NCBI GenBank assembly: GCA_949316235.1
Contig: OX438745.1
Coordinates: 5,275,001-5,339,000, forward strand
DNA: 64,000 bases
Direction: 5' to 3'
DNA from: Oegoconia quadripuncta
Lineage: Eukaryota > Arthropoda > Insecta > Lepidoptera > Autostichidae
The notes beneath the pieces are model-generated. The model ran no database searches. It had not been told where the DNA came from and saw nothing but the letters and a program-made list of their open reading frames with translations. The translations under genes were made by a program, and so were the position numbers. Positions 11,612 through 22,148 of the stretch are shown one piece after another (positions within the stretch are counted from its first letter, which is position 1; each line of letters starts with the position of its first letter).

Positions 11612-12455
11612 ACCACTCTCAGAGCTGTCTGTCTGTCACGGGTTCCATTGGAAGGCAGCACGATAGGCATCTGTCGAGTATTAGTTGATTGGAGTCCATT
11701 GGAATCCTTTAACTAAAACTACTACTGCCCTTCAAATTTACCTTCTTTTTGTTTTATTCAGGATAAATAAATAAATAAAAATTGTTTATTTTCTCACCAC
11801 AAATGACGCTTTACAAAGTGACTAGGTAATACATAGAACTCATTTGTGGGAAGACTGGTTCCTGAAAAGGAAGAACTAGAATTACAGGTCACCATACCAC
11901 CATAACTACAGCATATCAATGCTTTAAGTTACCCCACAGGTTTTATATTTAGTAGAAGCCAATTACCCACATATATTGTTTTTTGTAATGTTCCAGGGTA
12001 ACCCCCTTAAAGTGAGTTCAGATTTATGATATCATTTGTACACTAAATAAATGGAATGCAATAAATAATATTGTATAACACAATTTTTTCTATGACCCAG
12101 TAATTTGACCCCTTTGCTCACCTGCCCGGGACTTAATTGGTTCTGATGTCATAAAGGTTAATGGGCTGGTAGTGGTTAACCAGCTGGTCCAGCCTCTGAG
12201 TCAGGAGGAGTCACATATTGGAGGTCTCCAACCTGTAGGGCTAGCATGCCACATAATTTCGCTATAATGACACGAGATATAAGGTTTTTGTTTCTTGCGA
12301 TGTGTAAGGTGCAGGGCCCTGAGCCAATCGTCCCACTGCCGTTTTGCCACATCAAATCATGGCTTCATCAGCAAACTACATCGCTACACAACAATGACTG
12401 GACCTCAAGGGTAGACTGCAGGCAAACCAGAGCGCAATCAATATCAGGCGTGACC

Positions 12456-12830
12456 ATACAACAAACATCTGTTCAATATAGGTGTCACAGACAGCCCCCT
12501 GTGCAGAGCATGCATGGAGGCCGAAGAATCAGCCGCCCACATGATTTTAGAGTGCGAGGAGGTGGCCACACATCGAGCCACCCATCTTGGAAGACCGGAG
12601 TCTCTCCCCGAAGCCTGTGGCAACATCCAAAAGTTGCTCGGCTTCCTTCAGGAACTTGGGTGGCAGTATTAAGTATTCCCCCGTTCGCAAAACCGGCCCG
12701 CCAGCGAATACGAATAGAATGTGACAGCAGGCTTCTATGTTGTGCCTCATAGGGACGAGTCACGCTAGCCTGCTTGGACAGGCTCCAAAATAACAATATG
12801 AATTGCAAAAAAAAAGAAATAACATTTTAT
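12456..12830 (+). pseudogene. LINE 3' end with C-terminal zinc-knuckle region
   Basis: In the frame of 12481-12672 the sequence reads HLFNIGV, DSPLCRACMEAEESAAHMIL, ECEEV and finally LGFLQELGWQY then a stop. The C-x2-C with a downstream H and C resembles the tail behind the RNase H domain in I/Jockey/R1-type polymerases. The rest of the element is missing. The longer overlapping frame at 12246-12752 is out of phase and not real. The end CAGGCTCCAAAAT..AAAGAAATAA recurs at 30713. Confidence 0.65.
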
Positions 12831-12999
12831 TGTCTTTACAATAGGGTTTAAAGGTTACTACAAAAACCTTATAAATATAGCCTTTGATATGTATTAAAAG
12901 TATTGAGTGTTATTACAAACTAAAGTTTGTATAGGTGAAAGTTTGTGTCCTGTCAATCAATTTTTACCCGACTGCCCAAAAAAGGAGGCGGAGGCGCAC

Positions 13000-13385
13000 C
13001 TGCAGCCTAAACGGCTCGACCAGTTTTGAAGTGCATAGTGTCGTTAGATTCGACTTGGTATCCAGAATGTCATAGGAGATATTTTATGGCAAAAAATCCA
13101 ATATGGCGTCCACAATATACAAAATATGCGGTCCAGTTATGTGTTTTTTAAATACTTTAATAATTATTATTATAATATTATTGTACAAGACCATCATAAG
13201 ACCTGTCTGTCACCATGTATGGATTTGAGTGTTGGACAAGTGAAAGTAGAATGCATATGGCACCCAACAGCATATTTTGTATTTTGCAGATGGCATGTTG
13301 GATTTTTTTACCACAAAATTTATTCGAGACGAATCGAACGACACCTAGCACTTCAAAATCGGTCGAACTGTTTAGGCTCAGACAT
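13000..13385. mobile_element. Foldback-like element with imperfect ~125-bp inverted arms
   Basis: CCTAAACGGCTCGACCAG and TTTTGAAGTGC at the left reappear inverted at the right (GCACTTCAAAATCGGTCG, then AACTGTTTAGG). AAAAATCCAATATGG on the left matches the inverse of the block near 13280-13310. The spacer is about 110 bp and non-coding. Likely a MITE or foldback element; ends and target duplication not resolved. Confidence 0.55.
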
Positions 13386-13416
13386 AACAGGGGAATTTTC
13401 ATACTTACACATTACG

Positions 13417-13683
13417 ACGTGTTTGGTGTAGTGGTTAGAAACTCTGACTGCTATGCCAAGAGGTCGGGTTCGAATCCCGCTCGGGGGCATATGTTTGTAT
13501 GATGAATACAGACATGTGTTCTCAAGTTATGGATGTTTTTCATTTTTGTATTGATTTTCAAAAAATGTATTTGTGTAGTTTATCAACCATCTGGTACCCA
13601 TAACACAAGCCTAGATGCTTACTGTGTACCTAGATGGCGCTGTGTGTATGTGTAAAGATATTTTATTTATTTATTTTATACAC
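13417..13683 (+). mobile_element. SINE family 2, full length
   Basis: Head GACGTGTTTGGTGTAGTGG, B-box GGTTCGAATCC, body to CTAGATGGCGCTGTG and a TTTATT-rich tail. Confidence 0.85.
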
Positions 13684-13962
13684 TCGAAAAACATTATTCT
13701 CCTTTTTGGGGCTCTCGGGTAAAAGAACCGATTTGAGTGCTGCAGCGGTACTTTTCGACGAAGGATTACGGTGTTTCTTTAATTATTATATACCAAATTG
13801 TTATTTGGAATACTTTGTACCTACGCAATGACGTGTTCAATATATCGTCCGGACTAAGAAATTAGGGCCTTGTATATTATCGCAGGCAAAATTTCATAAA
13901 ATGTCTAGGCGGATCGTTTTGTAAATGGCGGATATTTCCTACATTATTGGAAACTGCGCTAA

Positions 13963-16900
13963 TTTTTTTTTTTTTTTTTTTTTTTTTTTATTAAAAACTG
14001 GATTCGCGTTTGGCCACAATCTCACCTGATGGAAAGTGACGATGTAGCCGAAGATGTATCACGCGCACCCAGTAAATGCCTATTCACTCTAGACTTGAAG
14101 ATCCCAAGGTTGTAAGTGTCGGGAAAAACCGACGCGGGCAGTGAGTTCCATACCTTAGCAGTCCGCATTATAAATGACGAAGCAAAGAGCTTAGTGCGGA
14201 TGTTCGGTATGTTGACAACATATGGATGGAAACCCCCCCCGCGCCTGGTTGTCCGAAGATGGAAAGGGGACGGTGGAATAAGATCATGCAATTCCATCGC
14301 ACACTCCCCGAAATGTATCCTGTAAAACACTGAAAGGCAAGCGACCCTACGGCGGTGTTCAAGGCTTTGCAATTTGCCGGTGACCGTTGAGTCATCGCCT
14401 ATGAGTCTTATGGCGCGTCGTTCCACAGAATCGAGTGCAGCCAGTTGGTACTTGGCTGATCCGTCCCAGAGGTGACAGCAGTATTCCATGCACGAGCGGA
14501 TCTGAGCTTGGTAAAGCTCCAGCAGCTGCTTTGGTGTGAAATACCGCCTGACCTTAGAGAGAATTCCAAGCTTCTTGGCTGCTAGTTTCGCTTTCGATTC
14601 GATGGAGCGCCCAAAATTCAGACTCGAGGTTAACTCCAAACCCAAGAGGTTGAGATGGTCAGAGATTGGAATGGATACATTCCGGAAAGTCGGAGTGAGG
14701 TGGAAAGGACTCCGTTTGCTAGTGAATAGACACGCCTGTGTTTTAGAAGAATTGAACTCGACAAGATTGGCGTCGCCCCAGTCGGACACTGCCTTTAATG
14801 TCGAATTCGTACCCTCCACCATTGACTCCCTGTTAGAACGAATCTCATCTCCACTAGATTGTGCACTGGACATGTATCTCTCTGACGTTGTGGTGTCGTC
14901 TGCATACCCATGGGTGCCGGGTTGGAGCAGATCGTTGATGTGCAATAGGAACAAAGTAGCAGAGAGAACAGACCCCTGAGGTACACCGGCGTTAATAGCC
15001 AATAAGTCAGAAGAGCAGCCGTCAATGACTACCCGAACTGACCGTTCGCTCAGGAAATCAGATATCCAGGTACACAATACCGGAGGTAACCCGTACGCTG
15101 GAAGCTTGCTTAACAGGCTAGCATGCCAGACCCTGTCGAAAGCCTTAGAAATGTCGAGGGACACAGCAAGAGCCTCGCCATGTCTCTCAATGGCCTCACC
15201 CCAGCAGTGAGTGGTATATACGAGCAGATCGCCAGTAGATCGGTTCCGGCGAAAACCATACTGCCGATCACTGAGCAGATCGTGGTGTTCCAGATATGCC
15301 ATCAGCTGGTCGTTCAATACACGTTCCATGACTTTACAAAGTACGGAAGTGATTGCGATAGGTCTATAATTGGCAGGATCGGCACGACTACCCTTCTTGG
15401 GCACAGGCTGCACGTTTGCAAGCTTCCAGGATTTTGGGACTTGACCCGTTCTTAAAGAAAGTCTGAACAAGCGTGTCAGGACAGGAGACAACTCAGGCGC
15501 GCATAGCCTCAGAACAATTGCAGGAATACCGTCAGGACCACTAGCTTTGTTTATGTCCAGATTGCGAAGTGTTTTAAGAACTCGCCGTTGGTGAATTCGC
15601 ACCTCTGGCATCTTAGTGCCAGAGGGTGGGATGACAGGCGGAGTTTTATTCACAGCATCCAGACGCGAATTGCTTGCGAAGAGGGATGCAAATAAATTTG
15701 CTTTCTCTGTCGCAGTATGAGCTAGTGACCCATCCGGTTTCAGCAGAGGCGGCAGCGATGATCGACAGAAATTCGTTTCGACCGATTTGGCCAACGACCA
15801 GAATGCCTTACTTCCAGAGGGATATGAGGCAAGTTTGTCACCGATCCGGCCAACATGGTCGAAACGGGCCTTACGCAGCACCTTCTTGCATGATTTGGCA
15901 GCTTTGTTGAATGCCTGCTTCGTACGATGAACATCCGGAGCTTTTTGCGAACGAGCGGTAGTCCAGGCCTGATATGCAGAGTGTTTCAGTGCCTCGGCAC
16001 CAGAACACTCCGCATTATACCATGGGCGCGCTTTGCCCCCGGTGGAAACGTCAGAGTATGGAATATAATATTCCATCGCCTGACGCATCACATCGGTAAT
16101 GGCTATCGCGCAGCTCGACGGGTCATCCGAAGCAAAGCATGTTTGCTGCCAAGGATAAGACGCAAAGAAACTTCGCATCTCATCCCAGTCTGCTGACTTG
16201 TATCGCCATACTCGCCTGCTACCTTTAGGACTAGGATCGGGCGGAGAGTAGTTTGACACAGATTTCACCAGACAGTGATCGGATGTCCCCAGTGGGGATG
16301 AAACTGAGACCGTATATCTGTCGGGATCAGTTGTCAGCAGAAGATCTAAGCAGTTGGGTGTATGACCGGCAACATCAGGTATGCGCGTTGGTTGATCTAC
16401 CAGCTGGGTAAGATTTTGTGACACTGCCATCTTATAAAGTTCTTTCCCAGCGTGGTCGGTCTTCTTGAAAGGGAACAACCACTCCTGATGGTGTGCATTA
16501 AAGTCCCCCAAGAAGACCATTTGCGCAGTGGGATATCGCTGCTGCACGGTATCGGATGCTGCGGTAAGGTATTCAATAAGTCTGGTTGTCTCCTGATCAC
16601 CACTGTGCGATCTGTAGATACCAGCATAGAGAATTTTCTCTATTCCGGTATCCACAAGTATCCATAAGACTGAGAACCTGGGATCCTCAAGATTACGGAG
16701 ACGCCGACAGCAGATGTCATCGCGAGCATACACACAGATTCCAGCGTGTGGTTTAAAATTGTGCTCCAGGGAGTATCCTGGGTAGTGGAGGTATGCCGCG
16801 TCTGTCGGACACCTGATCTGCGTCTCGGTGAGGAAAAGCAAATGCGGTTTTTCAGTCTCAAGATGGTGATGAACTGGGTCGAGATTTGAGTGCAGGCCTC

Positions 16901-17767
16901 GAATATTACTGAGGTGCACTTTCAGAGAGAGGACGTGCTTCCGCTGTGTAAACCGCACTTTCTTATTATTGTATTTTTTCATGTTGTTTAAATAGAGTGA
17001 ATAGGCAAGGGAACGGCAGTTGAACGAGGCGCTACACCGTTGACCCGCTGACGTAAACGGACCCGCCACGCCAATGGTGGACTCGTCTGGAGACTGCGGG
17101 GACGCCCGAACCCCCCCGAAATGGCCATTGGGTCCTCTCATCCGGTCGCCAACCGGCTCAATGGAGCATTTCGGGATTTTTCGCGAGTTGGCGGGGCAGC
17201 CTTTCATAACTGGCTAGGTTACTACTTGGGCCCCCTACTAACTGCGGTCGGCCAGCGGAGAACCGTGCTTCGGATCCCGCTACCCTCCTCGACGAGTCAA
17301 CCAGCACAGCGGTACCGCAATATCAAGACCGGTCTACTAGTGCAGCGCAACTGCTCAGACCCGTTCCCTATGTGGCTACTCCAGGCATCAAACCGGAACA
17401 CGGCTAAGCCGTTTGGCGGTTTGGCTTTGCCTGGAGGGTGGTGACCAGCCGCGGCCGAAGCCTACCACCGGAACTGTTGCTCGTTTAGCACCACCCGGGG
17501 GTCACGTGTAGGGTCTCGAGGGTACAGCCTACGGACGCGAGCAACACCAACCCCCAAAATTAGAGAGGAGCCCCCATGGCATGGTGCTTCACGGTAGTAT
17601 TCATAGCATTTTTTTTTTGCCGGACGGTTATATCGGACTGGTGCTACCGACTACAACCCCTGGGGTGTTCCAGCTCGCGCATTTGATAGGGTTACGGATC
17701 CGAAAAACGCCAGCGCTTGCCCTCACGAGCCGTTCTTCTGGGGGAGGTGAGCCCTTCCGCTCTCTCC
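13963..17767 (-). mobile_element. Near full-length non-LTR retrotransposon (LINE)
   Basis: A T-run of 27 at 13963-13989 is the poly(A) tail of a minus-strand insertion. One long intact frame (14022-17207) follows, then about 560 bp of GC-rich 5' leader. ACTGCGC at 13953-13959 and again at 17768-17774 may be the target duplication and would set the 5' end near 17767; this is tentative. The unit is clearly more GC-rich than its surroundings. An intact frame plus poly(A) suggests a recent insertion. Confidence 0.8.
14022..17207 (-). CDS. LINE endonuclease-reverse transcriptase polyprotein
   Basis: 1061 residues without a stop. The first 74 or so look like translated leader; the functional start is more likely Met-75 (MKKYNNKKVRF). 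An APE-type endonuclease follows (about residues 90-320): LSNIRGLHSN, TETQ, YRSHSG, GDFNAHH near 242, CLDLLL, TSDHCLV near 313. Reverse transcriptase (about 500-800) has NKASGPDGIP, VQPVPKKGSRADPANYRPI, SLDISKAFDRV, NAGVPQGSVLS and the catalytic GYADDTT near residue 767. The C-terminal part has the EYCCHLWDGS and RIHFGECAMELHDLIPP motifs of Jockey-superfamily insect elements. No separate gag-like ORF1 is seen upstream, so it is either a single-ORF element or truncated. Clade assignment within the superfamily is uncertain. Confidence 0.9.
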   Translation of the reverse strand: MKGCPANSRKIPKCSIEPVGDRMRGPNGHFGGVRASPQSPDESTIGVAGPFTSAGQRCSASFNCRSLAYSLYLNNMKKYNNKKVRFTQRKHVLSLKVHLSNIRGLHSNLDPVHHHLETEKPHLLFLTETQIRCPTDAAYLHYPGYSLEHNFKPHAGICVYARDDICCRRLRNLEDPRFSVLWILVDTGIEKILYAGIYRSHSGDQETTRLIEYLTAASDTVQQRYPTAQMVFLGDFNAHHQEWLFPFKKTDHAGKELYKMAVSQNLTQLVDQPTRIPDVAGHTPNCLDLLLTTDPDRYTVSVSSPLGTSDHCLVKSVSNYSPPDPSPKGSRRVWRYKSADWDEMRSFFASYPWQQTCFASDDPSSCAIAITDVMRQAMEYYIPYSDVSTGGKARPWYNAECSGAEALKHSAYQAWTTARSQKAPDVHRTKQAFNKAAKSCKKVLRKARFDHVGRIGDKLASYPSGSKAFWSLAKSVETNFCRSSLPPLLKPDGSLAHTATEKANLFASLFASNSRLDAVNKTPPVIPPSGTKMPEVRIHQRRVLKTLRNLDINKASGPDGIPAIVLRLCAPELSPVLTRLFRLSLRTGQVPKSWKLANVQPVPKKGSRADPANYRPIAITSVLCKVMERVLNDQLMAYLEHHDLLSDRQYGFRRNRSTGDLLVYTTHCWGEAIERHGEALAVSLDISKAFDRVWHASLLSKLPAYGLPPVLCTWISDFLSERSVRVVIDGCSSDLLAINAGVPQGSVLSATLFLLHINDLLQPGTHGYADDTTTSERYMSSAQSSGDEIRSNRESMVEGTNSTLKAVSDWGDANLVEFNSSKTQACLFTSKRSPFHLTPTFRNVSIPISDHLNLLGLELTSSLNFGRSIESKAKLAAKKLGILSKVRRYFTPKQLLELYQAQIRSCMEYCCHLWDGSAKYQLAALDSVERRAIRLIGDDSTVTGKLQSLEHRRRVACLSVFYRIHFGECAMELHDLIPPSPFHLRTTRRGGGFHPYVVNIPNIRTKLFASSFIMRTAKVWNSLPASVFPDTYNLGIFKSRVNRHLLGARDTSSATSSLSIR

Positions 17768-17929
17768 ACTGCGCGATTTTCCACGGATACGCACGGAATC
17801 TCTCCAGTATTCACAGCAACCTAACCAACCCGCTCTGAGCAGCACAGTTTCTAATAATGTAGGAAATATAAATCCGCTTAGCTAAGCATTTCATGAAACA
17901 TATGCAATGATAATGTAATGCTAGTTCTA

Positions 17930-18160
17930 CATCATCATCATCCTCATCATCCTCATCATCATCGTCATCATCAACAGGCTTACACGTCCCCACTGTTGGG
18001 GCACAGCCTCCTCTCATTGGGATCGGGTATGGGCCATAAACATCCACACGGGCCCAGTGCGGATTGGTGAATATGTGTCAGTTGATAGTGGCCGCCTGCA
18101 AGTGTTTTTAAGGCACCCATATGGCCACCGAATTCGCTTAAAGACTCCTTCAATTGAAGA
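17930..18160 (-). repeat. RTE-type LINE 3' end with CAT/ATG microsatellite
   Basis: A CAT-rich tract at 17930-17972 leads into CCCCACTGTTGGGGCACAGC, CCTCTCATTGGGAT and CAGTGCGGATTGG, the typical 3' end of RTE-like elements in Lepidoptera, read here on the opposite strand. The open frame across the ATG repeats is a by-product. Confidence 0.6.
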
Positions 18161-18178
18161 TCGACTATTCAACGTAGA

Positions 18179-18312
18179 CGGCCGTTTAGTGTAGTGGTTA
18201 GAAACTCTGCTGCTATACCAAAAGGTCGCGGGTTCGAATCCCGCTAGGGGCATATGTTTGTATGATGAATACAGACATGTGTTCCCGAGTTATGGATGTT
18301 TTTCATTTATTT
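18179..18312 (+). mobile_element. SINE family 2, 3' truncated
   Basis: Head and B-box present (TTTAGTGTAGTGG, GGTTCGAATCC). The unit stops after TGGATGTTTTTCATTT and lacks the ACTAGATGGCG end. Confidence 0.75.
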
Positions 18313-18319
18313 CAGACAG

Positions 18320-18440
18320 ACAGAGACGGGTTGGTTGTATTATACTCTGGCGGGCACCATAAGGCATGGTGGGTTATGTAAAATAATAGAGTAAAATACG
18401 CAAACCAGCCCGCCAATGAATACGAATGGAGCCCCAAACC
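18320..18440 (+). repeat. LINE 3'-UTR fragment
   Basis: Shares AACCAGCCCGCCAATGAATACGAAT-type sequence with the LINE tail near 12690-12715 (ACCGGCCCGCCAGCGAATACG). A short remnant, no coding. Confidence 0.4.
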
Positions 18441-18550
18441 TTCAAAGGGTTTATAGTACTAAAGAACCCAAATAACTATTCTCTATGACTTTGGAACAAG
18501 TAAGTAGTGCTAGCCAACACTGACCTTCAATTTGTATATTTTCACAGATC

Positions 18551-18733
18551 ATGACCTCTATTTTCCAAAAGAACTCTATAATCGCCGGGAGCATTGACAA
18601 TTACTGTCTAGTCTGTCACTGTTACCTGAGGAGTGAGAAGGGTGTCTACAACCACATTCAGAAGCTAGTGCATAAGAAGAATTTAGTTGCCTATCCCTAT
18701 TTGGAGACATATAGGGATGAGTATATCAAGAAG
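18551..18733 (+). CDS. Gene A exon 1: finger 1
   Basis: 61 codons from the ATG, with ATTTTCACAG just before it and the donor AAG/GTTAGT after it. The finger is YCLVCHCYLRSEKG..H-x5-H (C-x2-C-x12-H-x5-H). The start is chosen at the ATG, three bases inside a plausible acceptor (exon could begin at 18548 in the same phase). The ATG has A at -3. The open frame continues past the donor into the intron minisatellite to 19018; that extension is not coding. Confidence 0.75.
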
Positions 18734-18759
18734 GTTAGTGAAGAAACCGTTTTGTCCCA

Positions 18760-18985
18760 CTTCTACAGATTTCCAATATTACAGAAACCCTTGTCTACAG
18801 ATTGTCAATACTACAGATTCCCGTGTGTACAGATTCCCATCTCTACAGATTTCCATACCTATAGTATCCTATTTATACAGATTCCCATTTCTACAGATGC
18901 CCATTTCTACAGATTCCCATGTTCACATATTTCCCATGTTCACATATTTCCAATATTACAGGTGCCCATGTGTACAGATTCCATT
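18760..18985 (+). repeat. Minisatellite of 15-18 bp in gene A intron 1
   Basis: Ten or more degenerate units of the type TTTCTACAGATTCCCA, starting 27 bp after the exon-1 donor. Each unit resembles a 3' splice acceptor (TTTCTACAG/A). The array is absent from intron 1 of gene B, so it arose after the duplication. Confidence 0.8.
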
Positions 18986-19023
18986 AAAAACGAACAGTCA
19001 TATTTTTCCCAAAAATAATAGAT

Positions 19024-19553
19024 TCTTTTTTTATGCACACCTGCCTCCGTAGCATGTCATCGTTTGTCACGCGCGAAGTAGGAGTGAGAGTGGGATAGTT
19101 GTATATTTCGTCCAAGCGAACAGGAGCTGGATAGCAGGACCACTCGAGATATCTGTTCATCACACGTTATATCGCTCTCATCTGTCAAAATGCTGCGGTA
19201 CGACCGTTTTGTCGCACATTTTGATAGATTACCGTATTAAAATGTGTTTTAAACTATAATCTCAATGATTAAACTATATCACAAGTTGTTTCTCATGTTA
19301 CGTCATGGTACCTACTGCAGATGTCAAGTGCAGATGAGGTTGAAAGACGTTCACCCGGTCTGGATGGAACCCCCAATATTTTAGGGGGACTGGATATTTT
19401 ATCCCAAACAGCCGGAACACAACAATTGCTGCTAGGAAGCAGACCTGAAGGAAATGGTGCCGTCTTATTGCCCTATCACTAACTAAATTGAGTATTAAAC
19501 ATGTCCCCCTGGGGATGGATCCCACGACTGCCATTTTGTGAACATTAAAAAGT
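19024..19553 (-). mobile_element. Old SINE family 1 copy split by a MITE, in intron 1
   Basis: TTTTTTTATGCACACC at 19025 is the family-1 tail on the minus strand. Matching body sequence resumes near 19318 (GCAGATGAGGTTGAAAG) and runs to about 19553. Between them lies a MITE of the type seen intact at 50093. The same composite occurs at 42165-42540, so both insertions pre-date the gene duplication. Confidence 0.65.
19045..19190. mobile_element. MITE family P copy (partner 50093-50247)
   Basis: GTAGCATGTCATCG at one end and AGGAGTGAGAGTGGGATAG..ATTTCGTCCAAG inside match the better preserved copy at 50093-50247 in inverse orientation. Further copies at 24320-24460 and 42178-42300. Confidence 0.55.
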
Positions 19554-19580
19554 AATTTGATAACAATTTGTTTAATTCAG

Positions 19581-19895
19581 GTCAAGAATGGATACTTCTG
19601 TGAATTCTGCAATACATTGTTTCCAACTAGAGCAAAGGTTGGCTTACATATTGGTGATGCAACTCACACCAATAACAAAGGATACCAACTTTTGAAACGA
19701 GTTGGAGACTTCGTGGTTGCCAACAACAGTGTTTATATAAGTGAAGGCGCATGGAACGGGCTGATAGAGCAGATATGTGCTATCTGCGATATAGAGTTCT
19801 ATAACGACAGTATTCACAAAACTGAACAGGGGCATCTGATAAATTTAATACAGAAGAAGGTTGAGTTTGGCGTTGGGAGGAGTATTTATCGAAAG
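19581..19895 (+). CDS. Gene A exon 2: fingers 2 and 3
   Basis: 105 codons between TTTAATTCAG and the donor AAAG/GTAGTA. Finger 2 is FCEFCNTLFPTRAKVGLH-x5-H (C-x2-C-x12-H-x5-H). Finger 3 is ICAICDIEFYNDSIH-x5-H, with only nine residues between the second cysteine and first histidine. The exon starts directly at GTC (the first base of the exon makes GT, but the phase matches exon 1 only here). Exon B2 is the same length and differs at scattered sites. Confidence 0.8.
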
Positions 19896-20012
19896 GTAGT
19901 ATTTCAGCTCATTTTTCTCAAATTTTATAAGCCTGAGAAGTTCCGAGACAAGTGCATACAGAGCGGATATGATAAATATATCCTCAGGTGATTATTACGT
20001 TACATGGTCGCA

Positions 20013-20339
20013 TTTGGCGATTTTTTTAGGCACAACGGGTTAGGGCTTGACCTTAATCACACCTGATGTTAAGTGAAGATGAGGGCGAAGGTGGTAGCGT
20101 ACTGGCCCGTAAACCCAAATATTTGGGGAACCTGACAACCGGAACACAACAATGCTATTAACATTGCTGTTTGGCGGCAGATTTAGATAAGATGTTGGCA
20201 GCTAGCCAGGCGGACATTTAAAATGCCCTACCACCAACCAAACCGAGTAGGTACTAAACATGTACCCCGCTGGGGATCAAACCCGCGACCTCCGATTCGT
20301 AAACCCTATGTTGTTTATATTGAGCAACGGAAGCGGTTA
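20013..20339 (-). mobile_element. SINE family 1, near full length, in gene A intron 2
   Basis: Complete unit on the minus strand, tail TTTTTTTAGGCACAACGG to head TGAGCAACGGAAGCGGTT. Absent at the matching place in gene B, so inserted after duplication or lost in B. Confidence 0.85.
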
Positions 20340-21630
20340 AAATTATTTGTAGTACCTATCACATAGACCAAGGATCTTCTTATTTTATGCAGAACAAGTA
20401 AATCCAATTAGTAAGTTATTCCAGAAATTACTTTATTGCTGAAAATTCATATTTGAAGTTGGTATTCAAGAGATCACTTCCAATTTTATAGTAGGTATCA
20501 TTACGCCATGCCACCCTGTGAGTATGGCGCGTATATTTCTTGCCATTTCAAAATAATAGCCATTTGTAAGTGGGCCCTCAATCGAGACCTGTACTTATGT
20601 ACCTATATACGTATAGGATATATTTATAAACGTAATACCACAGATTAGATAATAGTTTGGTAACACAAACAAGAAATTGTAGTAGGTATTTGTCTACTAA
20701 AAATGTATAATTGTGGTTCATAAGTAAAGCTTTCCCTGAAAAACTTACCCAAGTTTATCTGTATAAATACCGCATGAGCTTTTTTACCGGAAAAAATATT
20801 AGGTAAGTAACATGGAAGGTATTGACATTTAGCTTAATTTTTTTTTCGAAACCATCATCGAATGAAGCGTTGAATCATTTGATGGTCGCGTTTGTAGCCT
20901 ATTCCATATAATTACATCATTAAATTATATAAAAAAACTTGGGGAAAATATGAGTTCCAAAAAATTTCGCACGATAGGAACCATACGAATCCCGCCAATC
21001 GCATATATGAATCTTCGGCCGGCGCGTGAATTTAAGAAAATAAAAAATTAAATTACCTATGTCAAGTAACTTCTATTTTAAATATGCCTTATTTTTTCCT
21101 ACGGTAAAAATACTCATCCGGTATATCTATTAGTGCCCTGTATACCATTCGACCTTTCCGATTAACCTTGTTATAAATTATTTTAGGTAAATGGAAAATT
21201 ACGAAAACCTCCAATTTTCTTAAATCGGACACTTTGGGAATTAGATATTCTGAACTGAAACGATGATTATGATCTAGGTCAACAAAAAGTGTTAAAAGCT
21301 TTCGGAGACGACTGAACCGATTTCCATCAAACATAGCTAAGAACCATCACGCAAATACCAACCAACGAAACCACCGCGTTAGTCGTCGTGGTTTTCTATT
21401 GGTCAGAAAAAGACAAAAGTGCCAGACAACAAAAACGCCTAATAATCACTCCTGATCTTGTAATAGCGAACTAGGTTAGTAGTAGGCGACTATAGTAAAA
21501 ATACCCTGCTATCTGTTACAAAAAACAATCCAAGTTGTATAATTTTGTGAAAAAGTTCGCTCTGCTTCTTTGGTGCGAATTTACCCTAAGGCACTGTATA
21601 CACCGAACCCTCCGGCACTGGCGACACAAG
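20340..21630. other. Gene A intron 2, mostly unrecognised
   Basis: No coding signal. GAAAATTACG..TTACGGT-like and GATTAACCTTGT stretches near 21100-21180 have weak partners at 43500-43560. An 81-codon minus-strand frame at 21089-21334 has no support. Confidence 0.4.
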
Positions 21631-21975
21631 CCGACCGATTGGAGTTTGCGCTTTTAGATTATACACTTGATCATCATCATATCAGCCACACGACGTCGAT
21701 TTATCGCCTCCCCCATAAAATTCCAGAGATATCAGGTTCGTCTGTCTACCTTGTGAGTGGACGTCCTACGCTGCTCTTGCCGACGCGTGGTCTCCACTCG
21801 ATTTTCAATGTCCCACCGGCCTGATGGCATATTCTTCGAGCTATGTGCCCTGCCCACTGCAACTTCAACTTGTTAATCCGCTGAGCTATATCAGTGACCG
21901 TCGTTGGAGATTGCAGGTTCCTAGAGTCCCACAGGACGCTGACGCTGCGGTTTAGTCCTCGTCTACATATTTCTC
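21630..21975 (-). pseudogene. RTE-type LINE 3' fragment in gene A intron 2
   Basis: Minus-strand frame with VTDIAQRINKLKLQWAGHIA, then EWRPRVGKSSVGRPLTR, the conserved C-terminal block of RTE polymerases (KLKWQWAGHIAR..EWRPR..VGRPPTRW). It then decays through CATCATCATATCAGCC near 21670. A 5'-truncated, dead copy. Confidence 0.7.
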
Positions 21976-22148
21976 TGGATCTCTTTTTTTGCACTACGCC
22001 GGCAAAATCAACAAAATGCAAGATGTTCATAAGACATTCTCCAATTATCCAAATTATAGCTTCTCTAAGTGATTATTATTTGCACGATCTCTTCGACAGA
22101 CCGTGCCAGATAAAAATGTGACGATATTTAAGGCCTAACTCTTTACAG

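Noticed and set aside
12246..12752. 168-codon frame as a host gene
   Set aside because: It is out of phase with the clear LINE C-terminal reading frame 12456-12672 on the same strand.
18760..18985. CRISPR array
   Set aside because: The units are degenerate, contiguous and without spacers, within an intron of an animal genome.
18551..19052. Repetitive protein running from exon 1 of gene A through the minisatellite
   Set aside because: The extension lies after a good donor shared with gene B, and the array is missing in B, so it is intronic.
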